Assembly: GCF_024713945.1 (NCBI RefSeq)
Contig: NC_134679.1
Span: 3,973,001-4,037,000, forward strand
DNA: 64,000 bases
Origin: Dermatophagoides farinae
Taxonomy: Eukaryota > Arthropoda > Arachnida > Sarcoptiformes > Pyroglyphidae
Direction of reading: 5' to 3'
A program made the translations under genes and the position numbers. Below are positions 27,917-41,711 of this stretch, piece by piece. Positions within the stretch are counted from its first letter, which is position 1. Every line of letters starts with the position of its first letter. The notes beneath the pieces were generated by a model. It was not told the origin of the DNA and made no database searches. It saw only the letters and a list, made by a program, of their open reading frames with translations.

Positions 27917-30900
27917 TGGTTTTTGTTTATTGTTATTATTCTCATTAATTTCAAGATCTTCTATCTTATCATAAATTGATTACATTCATTTGATGAAAGT
28001 AGAATTTTCGTTTTTTTTTCTAGCCCACACATATTGTGTGTGTGTGTGTGTGTGTTGTTTGTGTACTGTGATCTATTCCATTTTCATTTATTTTGATAGT
28101 TTTTTTTTCGTTTTCTTCTGGATCACACATCTAATCATGATGATTGTTGTTGTTCGTTTGTATATTGTCTTTAATATTCCAAACCTGTTTTCGTCGTCAT
28201 TTATTGTTCTATATATTTGTGACTTTTGGTTCCTTGGTTTTTGTTTCTGTTTCTGTTGTTGTTTTCGTCCATGTATGTTTTTAGGCAATCAATACATACA
28301 AATAATATCCGATAATGATAAATATTAAATTATTTCATTTATTGTCTACTAATCGAAGAAATTCCAACTTTTTTTCCAATTCCAAATAAAAAAAAAATAC
28401 TTATTTGACGATATTAGCGTCTATAACGTTTTCGGAATCATTTGAGTGATTGAATGAAAGAAGGCTATCGTTAAAAATTATTTGATATCCAAGCATAATC
28501 GGTAATACGTGTGTGTGTGTGTGTGTTTGTAATTGAATGATTGGCATAAAATCTTTTTTTTTTCACCAAAAAAAAGAGATCCGTTAGTAAAGATGAAAAA
28601 ATCACAATTTTTTTCTGTTCTGAATCGTATGATAATAATAATAATAATAATAGAAGCATAGAAGTAGAAGAAATAATAATAATTTGACATCGATATTTCC
28701 ATGTACCAATGTTTTTATCTTTTCTCATTTCTATAGTATAGTTTGACGATATTCGTATTATCCAACTACTTTCTATATAAATAGATCATTTATACTTAGC
28801 AACCGTTATTTTCGAATAAAGTATAATTCGTTGATAGAGAAAAAAAATCAATTTCAAGAAACACGATGATAGTATGAAAACCCAATGATGATAGAGTAAT
28901 AATAATAGTTGTCGGTAATAATACCCGAATATCATCATATAGCCTATCTAACCAACTAAACAGGATAGATTGGTGGTCCGTTACCTTTTTTTTAATTGAA
29001 TATTACTATTATATATTGATAATTGGAAAAAAAAATGAGAAATGCTATAGTTTTTTAATTTATTTCTTACATAAGATTTTTTTTTCATTTCATTGTGATG
29101 ATGATGATGATGATGATGATGTTTTTACTGAGAAAAAGAAAAATTCCAGCAAAAAAAACTGATGGTATTTATTTCATTTGGATTTTTATCTTTATTCTCC
29201 ATTTGAATCTAATGGAATATGATTCTCAAAGGAATCAAAGCATGAATCATATTTTCTTCACCATTCTCATTGCATTCATATATAGATTAATTGCATTTTC
29301 GATGCACATATTTTCACGAGATTCACTGCAAATTGAATGTAGTTAATACGAAATCCTTTTTATGTAGGTTTTTTTCGGACCTAACTGTCGTCTGTTTTTG
29401 TTTTCCTAACCAAACCCTCTGGTTGATTATAATCATTTTATGAAAAGTGCTGTAAAATTTAAAGATTTTCTATTTTTTCGTTATTGAAACTTTTCCCTGG
29501 CTTTCGCTTTCTCTCTCTCTCTCTCTCTTTCTATTTATTGGACAGTTTTGGTTTCTGGTTGAATTCGTTTATTTTTTTTTTGGCTGGTCATATGTTGTTT
29601 ATTGAATAAGAAATATGAGTTCTGGTCAAGCGGAAAAGAAAAAAAAAATTCTCAAAACAGACATCTGATTTTTTTGGTTGGTTTTTGAAACACATATACG
29701 CACAGACACCCAGTGGCATGTTTGTGGACAACTCAATTTGATCGATTGATCATTGTGGATGACATATTTGGTCATTTTCGTTTCGCTTGGTTCGTTTCTT
29801 TTTTTCAGTATTTTTTTGCCTGATTCTTTGCTTCGATGGCAATAAGTCATCTCATCATTATCATCATCATCATCATCTGCAAAATGTCGTCGTATCGATA
29901 CACACGACATAAATTGAAAAGAAGAAGAAAAAAAATCAAATGAAATGGTCAAATGCTTTCTCATTAATCTGATCTATGGTTCTGATGTGTGTGTGTCCAT
30001 TTGATTTGGTGATCTTATCCATTACCAGTTACACTTTTTACTTTCTTTTTGATCTATTGAACTTTTGCTGTTGTTGTTGTTGTTTGATTGCCCGTTTTTT
30101 TTTTGGACAAAATGTGATTTGATTGATTGATTCTTCAATCGATTCATTTTTTTTTCTTGGCCATCAAATGACATTATCATTTGATCGATGGAATTTTTTT
30201 TTTGTTTTTGTTCTGATCTATGTGGATTGAATATATGTGGTTCATATTTCATCACCTAATGGAATGAACCTTTTTGATTTTGATTGATTTAATCAAATCT
30301 CTTTACTTTATTTTCATTAAATCTGTATTAATCCCATTAATTGATCACATTTTTTTTACTTCATGTTTTTTTTTGTTGTTACGCCTTTGTTAGGAATTCT
30401 CCATCACTCCTCCTACATTTGGATTGAAATGTTGAAATTGTCATTTTCATTTCGGTAATTGTTCTCGATACATATGGGTCAATATTGATAAATCTATCGG
30501 ATTTGTTTAATTGAATTACAAAAAAAAGATTTTTTTCTCAACCAATTGCAATTACCCAATTTTTCTTTCCCGCAAACACTATCCAAGAATAATAATCTAT
30601 TATATGGAATCAATAAGGAAAGTTTGTTTGTTGTCAATGTAAACTAATCTTTGTTTACTCATAATAACCAATTTTATTATTATCATTATCAACAATTTTC
30701 GTCTGTTAGATTGAAAAAAAATTGTGAGATTAATTTTCATCAATTTGTTTATCGATACTTGAATAAGAAGATTATCAATTATTATTTTTTTTTTGAACAA
30801 GTATAGTTTGAATTTTAAATTGCTCACAGAATTGATTGTTATTTTTGTTTTTTTTTTTATTATTTAGATTCTACAAGAATTGTTGGTGATTTTTTTTAAG

Positions 30901-32432
30901 AAAAAAATATAATTTTTACACTTACATTTTTTTTACTTTTTATTTTACGCGAATTACAAATTAATGATCATATTCTGGAATCGTTTCTGTCTCTGTCTTT
31001 TCTACGCCGATGATGGATTGTATCTGTCGTATTTTTTTCTGCTCTTGGTCCAGAATTTGTCATAAAATAACAATAATTGTTCGCCATCAAAAAAAATTTT
31101 TCGATTGCTACTGAAAAAAAATCGACTTGAAATGAGGTTATAAATGTGACCAAAAAAAAAAAACAAAACAAACTAAAAGCCCATAATGTTTGAACCGGAA
31201 TTTTTTCCATCGTGTTTTCTAGATTTTTATTTTTGAGTATATCATCATGATGAAGAAAACTTTTTTTTTGTATATTTTTGTCCAGTTTATATATGATCAT
31301 TGTAAAATGTTTTTCTTTTTTTTTTCTTTTTTTTGATGGATCATTACATCCCTTGACGCCGTTTGGATTAATTCTTTCTATCGTTGTTGTTGCTGTTTTT
31401 GGCTCATCAATTTTTTTTTCACTTCACTGAAAAATCGTCTTGATCATCATCATCATCATTATCGAATCAAAATCAAATGGTGAAACAGGAAATTTTTTTT
31501 ATGTTTTTTTTCAACATTTCTTGTGTATTGTATTTCTGTAATTGTGTTTGTTGTTTATTTATGTGTGTGTGTGTGTGTATGTTTGTATTTTGTTCATTTC
31601 CTTTTCCTATGTGAATCACATTTATTTTGTTTATTTTTCTGTGGTTTTTTTTTCATTCCCACACTTCCTCTTTTATTATGTAGAATTTTTTTCGACATTC
31701 TTATACCGTGTGTAACACAAGTGCCGTTTTTTTTCATTGAAGATTTTCATTCAAAAATAAATAAAATTTGGTTGACAAAAAAAAAGTGTCCAGAATTCAA
31801 TGCTGGTCAACAAAAAAAAAAATTCGAATATAAATGAATTCGTATCATCATCATCATAGACACCATAATGTTTATCAAAAATTGTTTCAGTTAATAATAA
31901 TAACAATGATAATTATGATGATGATGATGAGATAGCAACAATGATATATAAATGGCCATCGGTTGACAAGATATTGTGAACCTTGTTTATATAAATTAAC
32001 GCTTTTTCTCATCGTTTTTTTTCACATTCATTCATTCTTGTTTTACACCCAATGATTAATGAGAAAGAGTGAGAGAGATTCTAGAGACAAACAAACAAAC
32101 TTGTTCGAGTTATAACAAAAAAAAACTGACATTGTTAAACAAAATATAATTTTTCATTTTTCTTGTTCTTTTTCTTTTCACTCTTTTTCTTTTCATTTTT
32201 ATCATTCTTCATAGTTTTGGGATCTATTCTGTTTTTTATTTTTTTTGGTTCAATTTTGGTTTGTTTTCTAGTTGTACAACAAGAACTCATCATCATCATC
32301 ATCATAGTTTGTGTTCAAGATTATGATAAAAGGTCCATGCTCGAGTATCATCATCAATTTATTTTGATTACATAATCTCTCTTATGCTAGAATATTTTGT
32401 CTTTTTTTTGTGTGTTTCTAAAAAATTTTAAC

Positions 32433-32473
32433 AAAAAAAAAAAAAAAAAACGAGAGAGAGAGAGAGAGAGAGA
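32433..32473. repeat. A run followed by GA repeat
   Basis: About eighteen A, one C, then about eleven GA units. Confidence 0.88.
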
Positions 32474-34356
32474 TGGAAAGAGAGATGAGTTCAATTGAAA
32501 TGAATTGTTCTTTTTTTTATGTTTTGTTTTGTTTCTGATCAAGGATTTCTATTTCACACGAAAAATCTTGGTGAACTATTACACTACATCAATATGAAAT
32601 TTTGCTTTCTATTCCTGATTTTGATCCAGTAAGAATCAGTTTATATTGTAAAGATAAATTGGTAAATTTTTATAAATCACTCACACCGTTATGATTCACT
32701 TACCTGACAAAAATTATTAGACAAAACTGATCTATATTTATTGATTTGGTTTCGTTTTTTTTCGATCCAAAAAATTTTCTTTCATTATTTGCCGCTTTGA
32801 TTGAACTTTTTCTATGAAATTTTCTCCATGTTTATGATTTGATTCGATTGAAGTTTTTTTTAGAGTTAAAATTTAATCAACAAGATTTACTATTAATAAA
32901 ATACATTGTATGAGTTTGAAATATTAAATTACTCAGTAAAAAAAAAATTCAGAATCCAATGAAAATTTTATTTGTTAACAAATGAAAAACTTTTTTTTGT
33001 TTGATGAAATGTTTGACGATCATCAATTCATGTTCGGTTTTTTCTGTTATTTTTTTTCGTCTTGTTCATGACACGCCTCATATTATCTATCTGATCTGTA
33101 GGCGATTCCTTTATTTTTGCTCATTTCTCGGTCGAATAATTTTTGTTTTTTTATTCGAAGAACATCTTTTCTAGAATATCAAAGAAATTTGAAAATGAAC
33201 AAACAAAAAAAAAAAAAAAAAGAAAAAACAAGAAATTCCAACGCCAATTTCGATTTCTTGCTTGTTTCGGTTAAATTCTGGAATTCCTGTATGTATATTA
33301 TTATTATTATTATCATCTATGGTGAAATGTTCCAAAATCAATAGAAAACAACTAATCGACAAACATCAGAACAACATCAGAAAAGACGGAGAAATATTTT
33401 TTTATTTTTTTCCGCTATCATACTCCTCACGATTTGTGCTAATAAATAATTTGACTCTAAATACTGTCCAGCATTTTTAGCATTTTTTTTTTTTGCTCTT
33501 TGTTTTCACAATAATAATTGGACAACTGAAGTTGAGCGTAAAATGGCATTTCAAAAAAAATATGAGAATTGAAAATGAAAATGAAAGATGACTATAATCT
33601 GTCATTTTATTCTAAATGAAATACATTCATTTATTCATTACAATCTTCATTTTTATCTTTTGTTTTATGGTGAAATTTGTTCTTACACACTTTCTGTGTT
33701 TGATATAAATCAATTTAGGCTTTTTTTTGTTGATGTTTGAATATTATTCAGAATCCGATGAAATAAAGATATAACCACGATTATTATTCATTATTAAATA
33801 CTCATTTTCAATTGACTTTGACAATCAACTGAATTGTTGAAATATTTTTTTTATATTTGAAAAATTTGCTCAATAATTCACTTCTGGTGAAATTTAAAAT
33901 TGAAACAAAATTTTATTTTTTATCATTTCATTACATTCATCTCAATTTTTTAATTTTTTTTCAAGTAAAAAAAAGATTCAAATTGTCATAGCTATCAATT
34001 ACAATGACAACGATATATATGGCCCCTGTGGATATCTTTCACATTTGAGTTTTCATTGTCGATTTTTTTTTTGACATAGTTTTATTATTGTTGAGTGGCT
34101 TTTACGGATTTCTGTTGACTTCTGGTCTTATACATAAAGACAATCATGATGTATACAATAGAATATTCGAAATTATCCACCAAAAAAAAAACGCTCTCGA
34201 CACTTTTTTTGCCTGAATCCTCATTTATTATACGACGAGTTTTCATTTGAATTGATCCCTCACACACTCTTATTATAATTTGTTTCAATAGTTTTTTTTC
34301 GTACAATTTTTTGGGATAAATTAATTGCTTTTTTGCATCATTTTAGCCGTTGCCAG

Positions 34357-34366
34357 CATCACCACC

Positions 34367-34399
<33 letters not shown>

Positions 34400-34400
34400 G
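34357..34400. repeat. Compound CAC then CAT triplet repeat
   Basis: About eight CAC units pass into about six CAT units. One plus-strand frame would read as poly-His after an acceptor-like TCATTTTAG, but it stops shortly afterwards and nothing family-like adjoins it. Confidence 0.8.
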
Positions 34401-35077
34401 TGTCATCATGTCGTGGTTGTTAAAGTTCTAATTAGATTCTCATTTCTCGTTTGATTGTCTTTTCTCTTTCTAATAAGCTATAAGTAACTTAACAACTAAC
34501 TAACTAACCGAATGACTGATTCTCTGACTTTTCGATAGAATTGAAGAAAAGATCATTGTCAGGAGTCAGTCATCATGCTCATTTATTTTTTTACATCGTT
34601 TTTTTTTGTTTGAAAATAAAATGAAAAAAAAACGAAATTTCCTTATGTATGTGTGTTATTCTATTCGTTCGATAATTCGTACAATTTCATCTCAATTTTT
34701 TTTTGTTTTTACTGTCTTTTTGGATGAGAATTCGAATTTTTCTTTTTTTCCTTATCAATGAAATGGATTTCTAATTAGAATTTGCAATTCTTTTAAATGA
34801 AAAAGAATAGATTTTCGTTCAAGTATTTCGGTTGTTCCAGCAAAAAAAAAAAATTGGTTTCAATGAATGAGTGATGCCTTGAACGGCGACAGTCATTTGA
34901 TTATGGAATAAAAAAAAAATTCAAAAACGATTTTTAAAAATTTTTACAAGCGATGATATTAAATAGGTGTGTGTCAAGTTGTCACAAGTTGTTCATTTTT
35001 TTTTTTAGTTTTGAAATCCTCCAATGAATATCCATATTCTAAATGATGTTGATGATCATCATGACGGTCCAATGTAA

Positions 35078-35078
<1 letters not shown>

Positions 35079-35110
<32 letters not shown>
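35079..35110. repeat. TG microsatellite
   Basis: Sixteen TG units, among the longest dinucleotide runs of the window. Confidence 0.92.
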
Positions 35111-35113
<3 letters not shown>

Positions 35114-38100
35114 ATGATTGACAGTCAGATTTTTTTGTTGTTGTTGTTGTTGTGTTTCTCTTCCACCAAGCAATTCAAATTGTTTTATGAATTTATTCCA
35201 TAATAAAATTTGATAATGGGATTTTTTTATGATTGCTGCTTCTTTGATGTTGATGACGATTTTCCAACTGGGATTTATCATTCACCCACAAAAACGGAAT
35301 TTTTTTTTCTTTGCTTTTTATTTTGATTGTTGGTTCAGCATTTCCATATAGATATTCGTTTTTTTTATAACAACCATTTTGGTTTCTTTTTCAAACTTTT
35401 TTTCGGAAAAAATTATTGAAAAATGAAATTTTTCTTTCTTTCTTATTGCGTTAATTTGCTTTCTAATAATGATAAATATTTCGATTGAATTATTGTTTTT
35501 TTTGTCGGTGGTGGTTTCATAGATAAACTTAAATATGAACAAATTCATTTTCCTATGAGGCTTTTTCACTTTTCACTTTTGCGGAAATTAAATAACAAAC
35601 TTGTAAGGTCTACCAAACGGCAAAATCTAATATTTTCAGTGAATGATTGAAAAAATGAACATATTGTAGCCAGATGAAAAAAAATTGTGTTTTAGAATAT
35701 TCTTCAGGATGTTTCTGTTGTTTTTTCCTTTTTTATATTGTTTTATATTTACGCCAAACAAAAACAAAAAATATTTTTTTCTAAGTTAGAAAATATATTA
35801 AAAGCTTTAGAGATGTTTTTTTTTATTCTCATCTGGATTCTGTTTAAATCACCTCGGACTTGAATGATCGAAAATAATAACAACAACATTGATCCGTAGA
35901 AAAATAAAGATTCTGAATTCTAACATTCTTTCTTTCGATTAATTTTATTATTACTTTGCCATATATATTATATTATTTCAGCTAAAAATGGGATTCTTAT
36001 TCCTGGGGAATTTTTTTTGTGCCTATCGACATCGAAACACACAACAATATCAACAACATTACATTTTGGTATTTTCATGTTGTTTTTCTCAAAGTTACGG
36101 ATTCAATTTCAATTGTCTTGATCCATTGATTTGCCAATTTGTTTTCGATTGTCCTTTATATTTTCATTTTTTTTTGCTTAGATGAGCAAAAAATGAAAAT
36201 AAAAAGGAAAAAAATGAAACAAATACAGAGAATTCATTCCTTGACCTTAATGTTATTGCAATTCTTTCGGGAGAATTCAAAATTTCTTTTCCTTTCCCCT
36301 TATTGCCACATCGAATTATCATGTGCCTAGAATTTGTTTAAATGTATTTTCATAGCAATTGTTTATATATGATAAACAAGAATGTCAACAACAATTAATG
36401 AATTTGATTTCTGTTTCATACATATATACTATATATAATTCAAATTCAGCAATAATAAATCCTAGCAAAATTTCATCAACTCAGTCTTGATTTTCATTTC
36501 ATACAGATGGACAACTAGATCTTACAGATTACATTGGTGCTTTCATTACATTCATTCCATTTTTGTCTTTGAAATTATTATTATTATGGTTTTGATCATC
36601 ATTTTACGTGGGAAAGGGAAATGGGGAATGCAATTCTATTTTATGGCCAATTCAACATATTTACACGGCACTTGGGACGATTTTATTCTCTTTGTTATAT
36701 CCATATAGAATATTTGCCGACAACTTTAATAGGAAAAAAAACCAAAATGGAAAAATATGCCAGGCTATTCATTGAATTGAATTTTTTTTTTCTTCATTTC
36801 ATTGAATACTAACTGAATAGATATGAATAAAAATTTTACTTGGCAGGTTTCACTTTGCCAAACAAAAAAGCTACAAAAATGAAAATGAAGAAGAAAAAAA
36901 TTTTGAAATGAACAACTAAATGAGAAGCTGCATACAAGAGAGAAATTTCCATTCACAGAATTTTATTTCAATTCTTCATCATTGTCATCATCACAATCAT
37001 CGTATCTTTCACTAGAGTTTTCTCATTCGTGGTTCGGCAATTTTTTTTGTTCAAATTCTAGTTGTGTCTTATTAATTTTTTACACTTACACACAAATATT
37101 CACCGCTTATGATGATGATGCCAAGAATATTCCGTTTTTTATTTTATTTTTTTTTTGTTTCACGCTGCTTTTTATGGTCCATTCATATGGATCGGATGAG
37201 TGTCTCTCTCTCTTTTTCTTTATCAATCTCATCATTTGTCATTGACACATCATTTTTTTCGAAAGATAAAAAAAATTATAAAGAACCGAATATTCTGTTC
37301 ATTTCAAAATTGTTTTATGATTGTTTCTTCTCGTTATCGTAATAAGATTGAATTTTTTTTGCCTTTGTCGTTTAATCTTTTACATTATTCAAATGTATGT
37401 GTTAAGATAATGAAACTGATTGATATGGATTATAACATCGTTAGTCATAAAATAAATTCCACTATGATTGAATGTAATTGGGTTTTCTTGGTATAAAAAA
37501 ATACCAGATTCAAATGAAATTCTTTTTTTTCAAAATTTCATTCAACCAAGCACATCAAATATTGAATTGAGAACAACCCATTTCAATTCATCATTTGGTT
37601 CATTCATCGTTCCATCATCACATGATATTTGGCTTTTTCGAACGTTTTTTGTCACATTTATCATTATCAATTATTTTATCTAGTTTTTTTTCACCCTTTC
37701 GGTTCACCATATTCAATGGAGTTTTGATTTTTTTTTTCTCTCCACCATATTCACATTGGCTATATCATCATATAAAATAATAATAATAAAACGAAGAAGA
37801 ACCTAATTTCCGTTTCCGGTTTCATTTCGTTTCTCTTTCTTTCCTATAAGGAAACAGAAGACACATAGAATTTATATTCCGGTTCAACCAGAGAGTGAGA
37901 ATTGAAACTTGATCGATTCAATCTGTACAGCTATTTTTGGGGTAGAAATTTTTTTTTCTTTTTTTCATTATTTGTATCCAAAAAAAAAAAAAAAAAAAAC
38001 ATTCTGAAGAAGGAAATCTGATATGCTGATCACAATGATCTGTGTGTGTGTGTGTGCCTATGTAATTGAATGTGTGTGTATGTGTAACAGTTCCTTTAAC

Positions 38101-39452
38101 ATCAAAGCTTGTTGAACCCGACACGAATTTTTTTTTCTGTTGCCCCGTTTTTTCCATTTCCCATATTGGAACCGTATATTTTTCTGCTTGAAAATACACG
38201 GATTTTTTTCTGCTTCCTTTGCATTTATGTGTGTGTTGTGAGGTCGAGAGAGAGAAGTTTCTTTTTTCCCTTCCATTGAATATATAAATTAGTTTATACC
38301 GAACGTGTTGGTTTGTATAGATACTTTTGATTTGATTTCAATCCCCTTTTACGAATCTTTTTTTCTCAGCCTACATTTGCACATCATCATCACCAATTGT
38401 AATCACAATCACACTACCATTTTGGCATTACCCCATCATTATTACTTCCGATTATTTCCCAATTTTGCTTGCTACTTTCATCATCATTATCATCATCATC
38501 AGCAGCGTCGAATTAAACCAACTAAAATGCATTGCATTTTTTTTCCTATTTTAATATTATCGATTTTGGTCTCTGGTTTTTTTTGGCTCAAAATTCATTG
38601 TTCGGAGATTGTTGCATTGTGCAAAATCGATTAAAACGTGACTGGTTCGTTGTGTTTTAGGATATTTTTTTTTGCAAAGATTTCTGTTATATTTTATATC
38701 GATAATAGTGTCTAATTTCCAATGAATTGCCCGCATTAATATGGAATTGTAGTTTCGCTAGACAAAAAGGTAATTTAACTACGCAACGATGTTGACGATG
38801 ATGATAATGAAATAACCTAAAGCAATAAATATGGTGCATTTTGAAAGAATAAGAAAAAGAACAAAAAAATAGACAAACTATGAATGAATGAATCAATTGT
38901 TATTAAAATTTGTATTGATACGAATCAAATGCTTTTGGCCATATTATCGATAGTGATGATATTCATATGTTTGTTTGATCAGACGATATTTTTTTGTGGA
39001 TAAATTCGATGAATTTCCCTTTAGTGGAATTGAAGCAAATAAATAAAAAACAAATTCATCATTGTTTTGTCACTAGTTTTAATGTTTGACAACATTGCCA
39101 GTTCTAATAGTTGGAAAAAAAATTTATTATTTCAATTTTATCATTTACATTTGCCTTGGGTGTGAGTGTGTGTGTGTATGTTTGCATTCTGTTTGTTGAT
39201 AGGAATATATTCAGATGATAATTTTCATTGAAAAAAAATTGATTATAAAATTTCATATGGAAATGGTTTTTCATTTTTGTACACAGACAGAATGTGGGCG
39301 CTCGCATGAATAGAATTGTTATGAATCGTTATTATTATTCCACTAATAAAACAACATAATCATATATTTAGTTTTATTTTTTTCCCTTTTTTTTCTTTGC
39401 TTTAAAATAAAATTCCGGATTGACAAATAAATGTTGAGCAAATTTAATTATA

Positions 39453-39454
<2 letters not shown>

Positions 39455-39484
<30 letters not shown>
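39455..39484. repeat. CAT triplet microsatellite
   Basis: About ten CAT units in non-coding DNA. Confidence 0.9.
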
Positions 39485-39613
39485 TGCTATATAATTGAAT
39501 TCCAAAATTGTTTAAAATAAAAAGAATTATAATTATGAAATGCTTGATTCAATCAAAAATTTTTTTTTTCGATCAAAGTAGCAAAAAGCAAAATGAAAGT
39601 TTTTTTAAGCTGA

Positions 39614-39638
39614 GTGTGTGTGTGTGTGTGTGTGTGTG
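39614..39638. repeat. GT microsatellite
   Basis: About twelve GT units, 130 bp before the hAT-type MITE. Confidence 0.9.
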
Positions 39639-39767
39639 AACAAACGAATGTGTGTATTTGCAATCGTTGAAAATCTATATTTTTTTTCATTTAAATTCCT
39701 CATCATCATCAATTGGCCTACACGTTCAGCTAAAGAATAATTTTTTTTCCGCGTTTATATTCTATAC

Positions 39768-39903
39768 CAGTGATTCCCAACCGGTGGTTCGCGAACCCCT
39801 GGGGGTTCGTGGGATATGCAAAATGATAACTTTGTATGTACTAGAATTTTGTAAAGAAAAAACCCCCGGGGGTACGCGAAGAAAAAAAGGTTGGGAAACA
39901 CTG
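39768..39903. mobile_element. 136-bp non-autonomous hAT-type element (MITE)
   Basis: The ends are CAGTGATTCCCAACC and GGTTGGGAAACACTG, inverted repeats with 14 of 15 matches. It is flanked by a perfect 8-bp duplication TTCTATAC at 39760-39767 and 39904-39911. CAGTG ends and 8-bp duplications are hallmarks of hAT transposons. Subterminal blocks GCGAACCCCTGGGGG and CCCCCGGGGGTACGC are also in inverted arrangement and give a GC-rich spot in AT-rich DNA. There is no coding capacity, so a transposase would have come from elsewhere. The intact duplication suggests a fairly recent insertion. Confidence 0.93.
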
Positions 39904-40387
39904 TTCTATACGATGCGATATAGTGGAGACAGATTTTGTTGTAAAATTTAAAAGTGAAGTTTATTCTTTTGCAATCTTACCAATTCTTTGAATGATTATG
40001 ATGATGATGAATGGAAAAGTTTTAGTTTTCTTTTTTCGATAATTTCTTTCAAGCAATTTTTTTCATTCTTTTGTTTTATTGTTAGCGAAAAAAAAATTCT
40101 TTATTATAATTTAAATACATATAAAAAAAATTCAGTCCATATGATCTGTCGATTTTTTTTTGGTGTTTTGTTTGGACAATATTTGTTGTTATAGATGTGT
40201 ATTGTTGTTGTTGTTGTTGTTGTTTATTTCGGTTTGTTTGTTTATAAATTCAGTTCATTAGATTATATTATTATAATGATAATAATGTATAAATATTTAA
40301 GAGGATTTTTCGTTATTTTTCATTCACATTGTGTATGTCTTTGTCTCGAACGAATCCATTCATTCACATCCAATTGTATTCTAGGGC

Positions 40388-40393
40388 TTTATT
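40388..40393 (-). promoter_or_regulatory. Candidate polyadenylation signal of the neuroligin gene
   Basis: AATAAA on the minus strand, about 480 nt after the stop. The 3' flank between them starts with a CA repeat. The hexamer is common in such AT-rich DNA and another lies near 40440, so this is only a candidate. Confidence 0.3.
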
Positions 40394-40871
40394 GAATTAA
40401 TTCACACAGACACACACAACATAGATACTATGAATGAATTTTTATTTTCTTTAGCTTATGGCTATTTCGAAATATTCGCATGATGTACAAAATTTGAAAA
40501 AAAAATTCCAGTTGCTGTTTGCTGGAACTTTGTCATTGAATTTTTTTTTTTTGGTCAGATGTGTGTGTGCGTGTGTGTGTGTGTGTGTGCAAGTTATGGA
40601 ATCATCCTGGAATAAATAAGTGTTGACAACAACAACATTGATAATGTAACCGCCTACATTTTTTTTTGAAAGAAGCAAACTATTTTTTTTCTTTTTCGAT
40701 TCTGATTTCCTTTTTTTCATGTGAAATATTTCATCACACAAAAGGTTTTGGATAAAAATATCCTGCTGTTCATAGTTTATATTTTTTCTTTCATTCTATG
40801 TTTACCAACTAGATTTAATTTTAGTCGAATGGCCGTTTGTGTTTGCGTGTGTGTGTGTGTGTGTTGTATAT

Positions 40872-41711
40872 CTATGATCCATCCGTATCTTGGTTATTGT
40901 TTGGCTGTTGTTGTTGTTGTTGATGTTGTTGCTGATACATTTCGGTTAATGTAATATATGGTAGTTGACTTAAATCTTGATGATGTACATTGATCGTTGT
41001 ATCATTCGTATTTGTTGATGTTTGTGCATCATTATGATGTTGTTGTTGTTGATGATGATGATGATGATATTCATTAGTATGAGAACCACTAGGTGCAATC
41101 GTTGTTGATGAAGCTGTCAGAAAACAACCAACAAAATCATTTCCATCCAAATATGTATGTCCATCTTGTAATTGATTCGTAAATTGTGAATCTGATGATG
41201 AAAATATCAATGAATTTGTATTGCTAGCGTTTGGATCGATTACATGATAAGAATCGGTTGCCACCAAATAAGTTGTTGTTGTTTCCGGTTCTAAATGTTG
41301 TTGAGTATGATGATGGTGATGATGATTTTTCAATGAATTTTTTAATATTGATTTCAATGGTGTTGATTGTTCGGAAATTGTTGCCGCTGTTGTAATCATT
41401 GGTTCAGAATCGGTATAAAATTCGTTGGATGTTTCATGTTGTTGTTTACCATATTTTGAAGGCAATGTTTGAAACTTATTTGCATTAGCAGAAATAATCT
41501 TATTCAAATTATGATTTGTATATGGTTGTTGCTGCTCACCGCTTTTACTAACAACAACATTTGAATTCTCTGCTAAATGTAACAATTCTACATCATTATC
41601 GCCATCGAAATTATTTTGATGTACATGATGATGATGATGATGAAGATGGTGTTGATGGTTTCGTGTTTCATCTTTTGTGGTTGTTCTTGTTGTCGTTGAT
41701 ATTGTTGATAA
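40872..41711 (-). CDS. Nlg: Neuroligin exon 9: cytoplasmic tail and stop
   Basis: Residues 1606-1884 and the stop; phase 0 in. The tail is Thr, His, Gln and Asn rich, with less repetitive blocks DGDNDVELLHLAENSN and PLKSILKNSLKN. Near the end PYITLTEMY (1856-1864) loosely recalls the tyrosine motif by which vertebrate neuroligins bind gephyrin. The protein ends in DTDGS, which is not a PDZ ligand, unlike most neuroligins. The assignment rests on the open frame, the acceptor and phase agreement, because the tail itself is not family-diagnostic. Confidence 0.78.
   Translation of the reverse strand, partial: LSTISTTTRTTTKDETRNHQHHLHHHHHHVHQNNFDGDNDVELLHLAENSNVVVSKSGEQQQPYTNHNLNKIISANANKFQTLPSKYGKQQHETSNEFYTDSEPMITTAATISEQSTPLKSILKNSLKNHHHHHHTQQHLEPETTTTYLVATDSYHVIDPNASNTNSLIFSSSDSQFTNQLQDGHTYLDGNDFVGCFLTASSTTIAPSGSHTNEYHHHHHQQQQHHNDAQTSTNTNDTTINVHHQDLSQLPYITLTEMYQQQHQQQQQQPNNNQDTDGS

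Larger units (their letters stand above)
25842..40871. other. 15 kb gene-poor region between the 188-aa frame and the neuroligin
   Basis: No recognisable coding exon on either strand. The plus strand is visibly T-rich, with many T7-T10 runs, unlike the A-rich plus strand of 3115-25274. It holds dinucleotide repeats (26817-26841, 32452-32473, 35079-35110, 39614-39638), triplet repeats and one clear hAT-type MITE. It should also hold the 3' end of the neuroligin transcript and the promoter of the 188-aa frame. Confidence 0.65.

Noticed and set aside
31523-31837. 104-codon plus-strand Phe/Cys/Val-rich frame
   Set aside because: It is driven by T and TG runs with no recognisable domain.
34337-34430. 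Acceptor-like TTTTAG followed by a poly-His-coding triplet repeat
   Set aside because: The frame stops soon after the repeat, no donor fits, and no neighbouring exon would use it.
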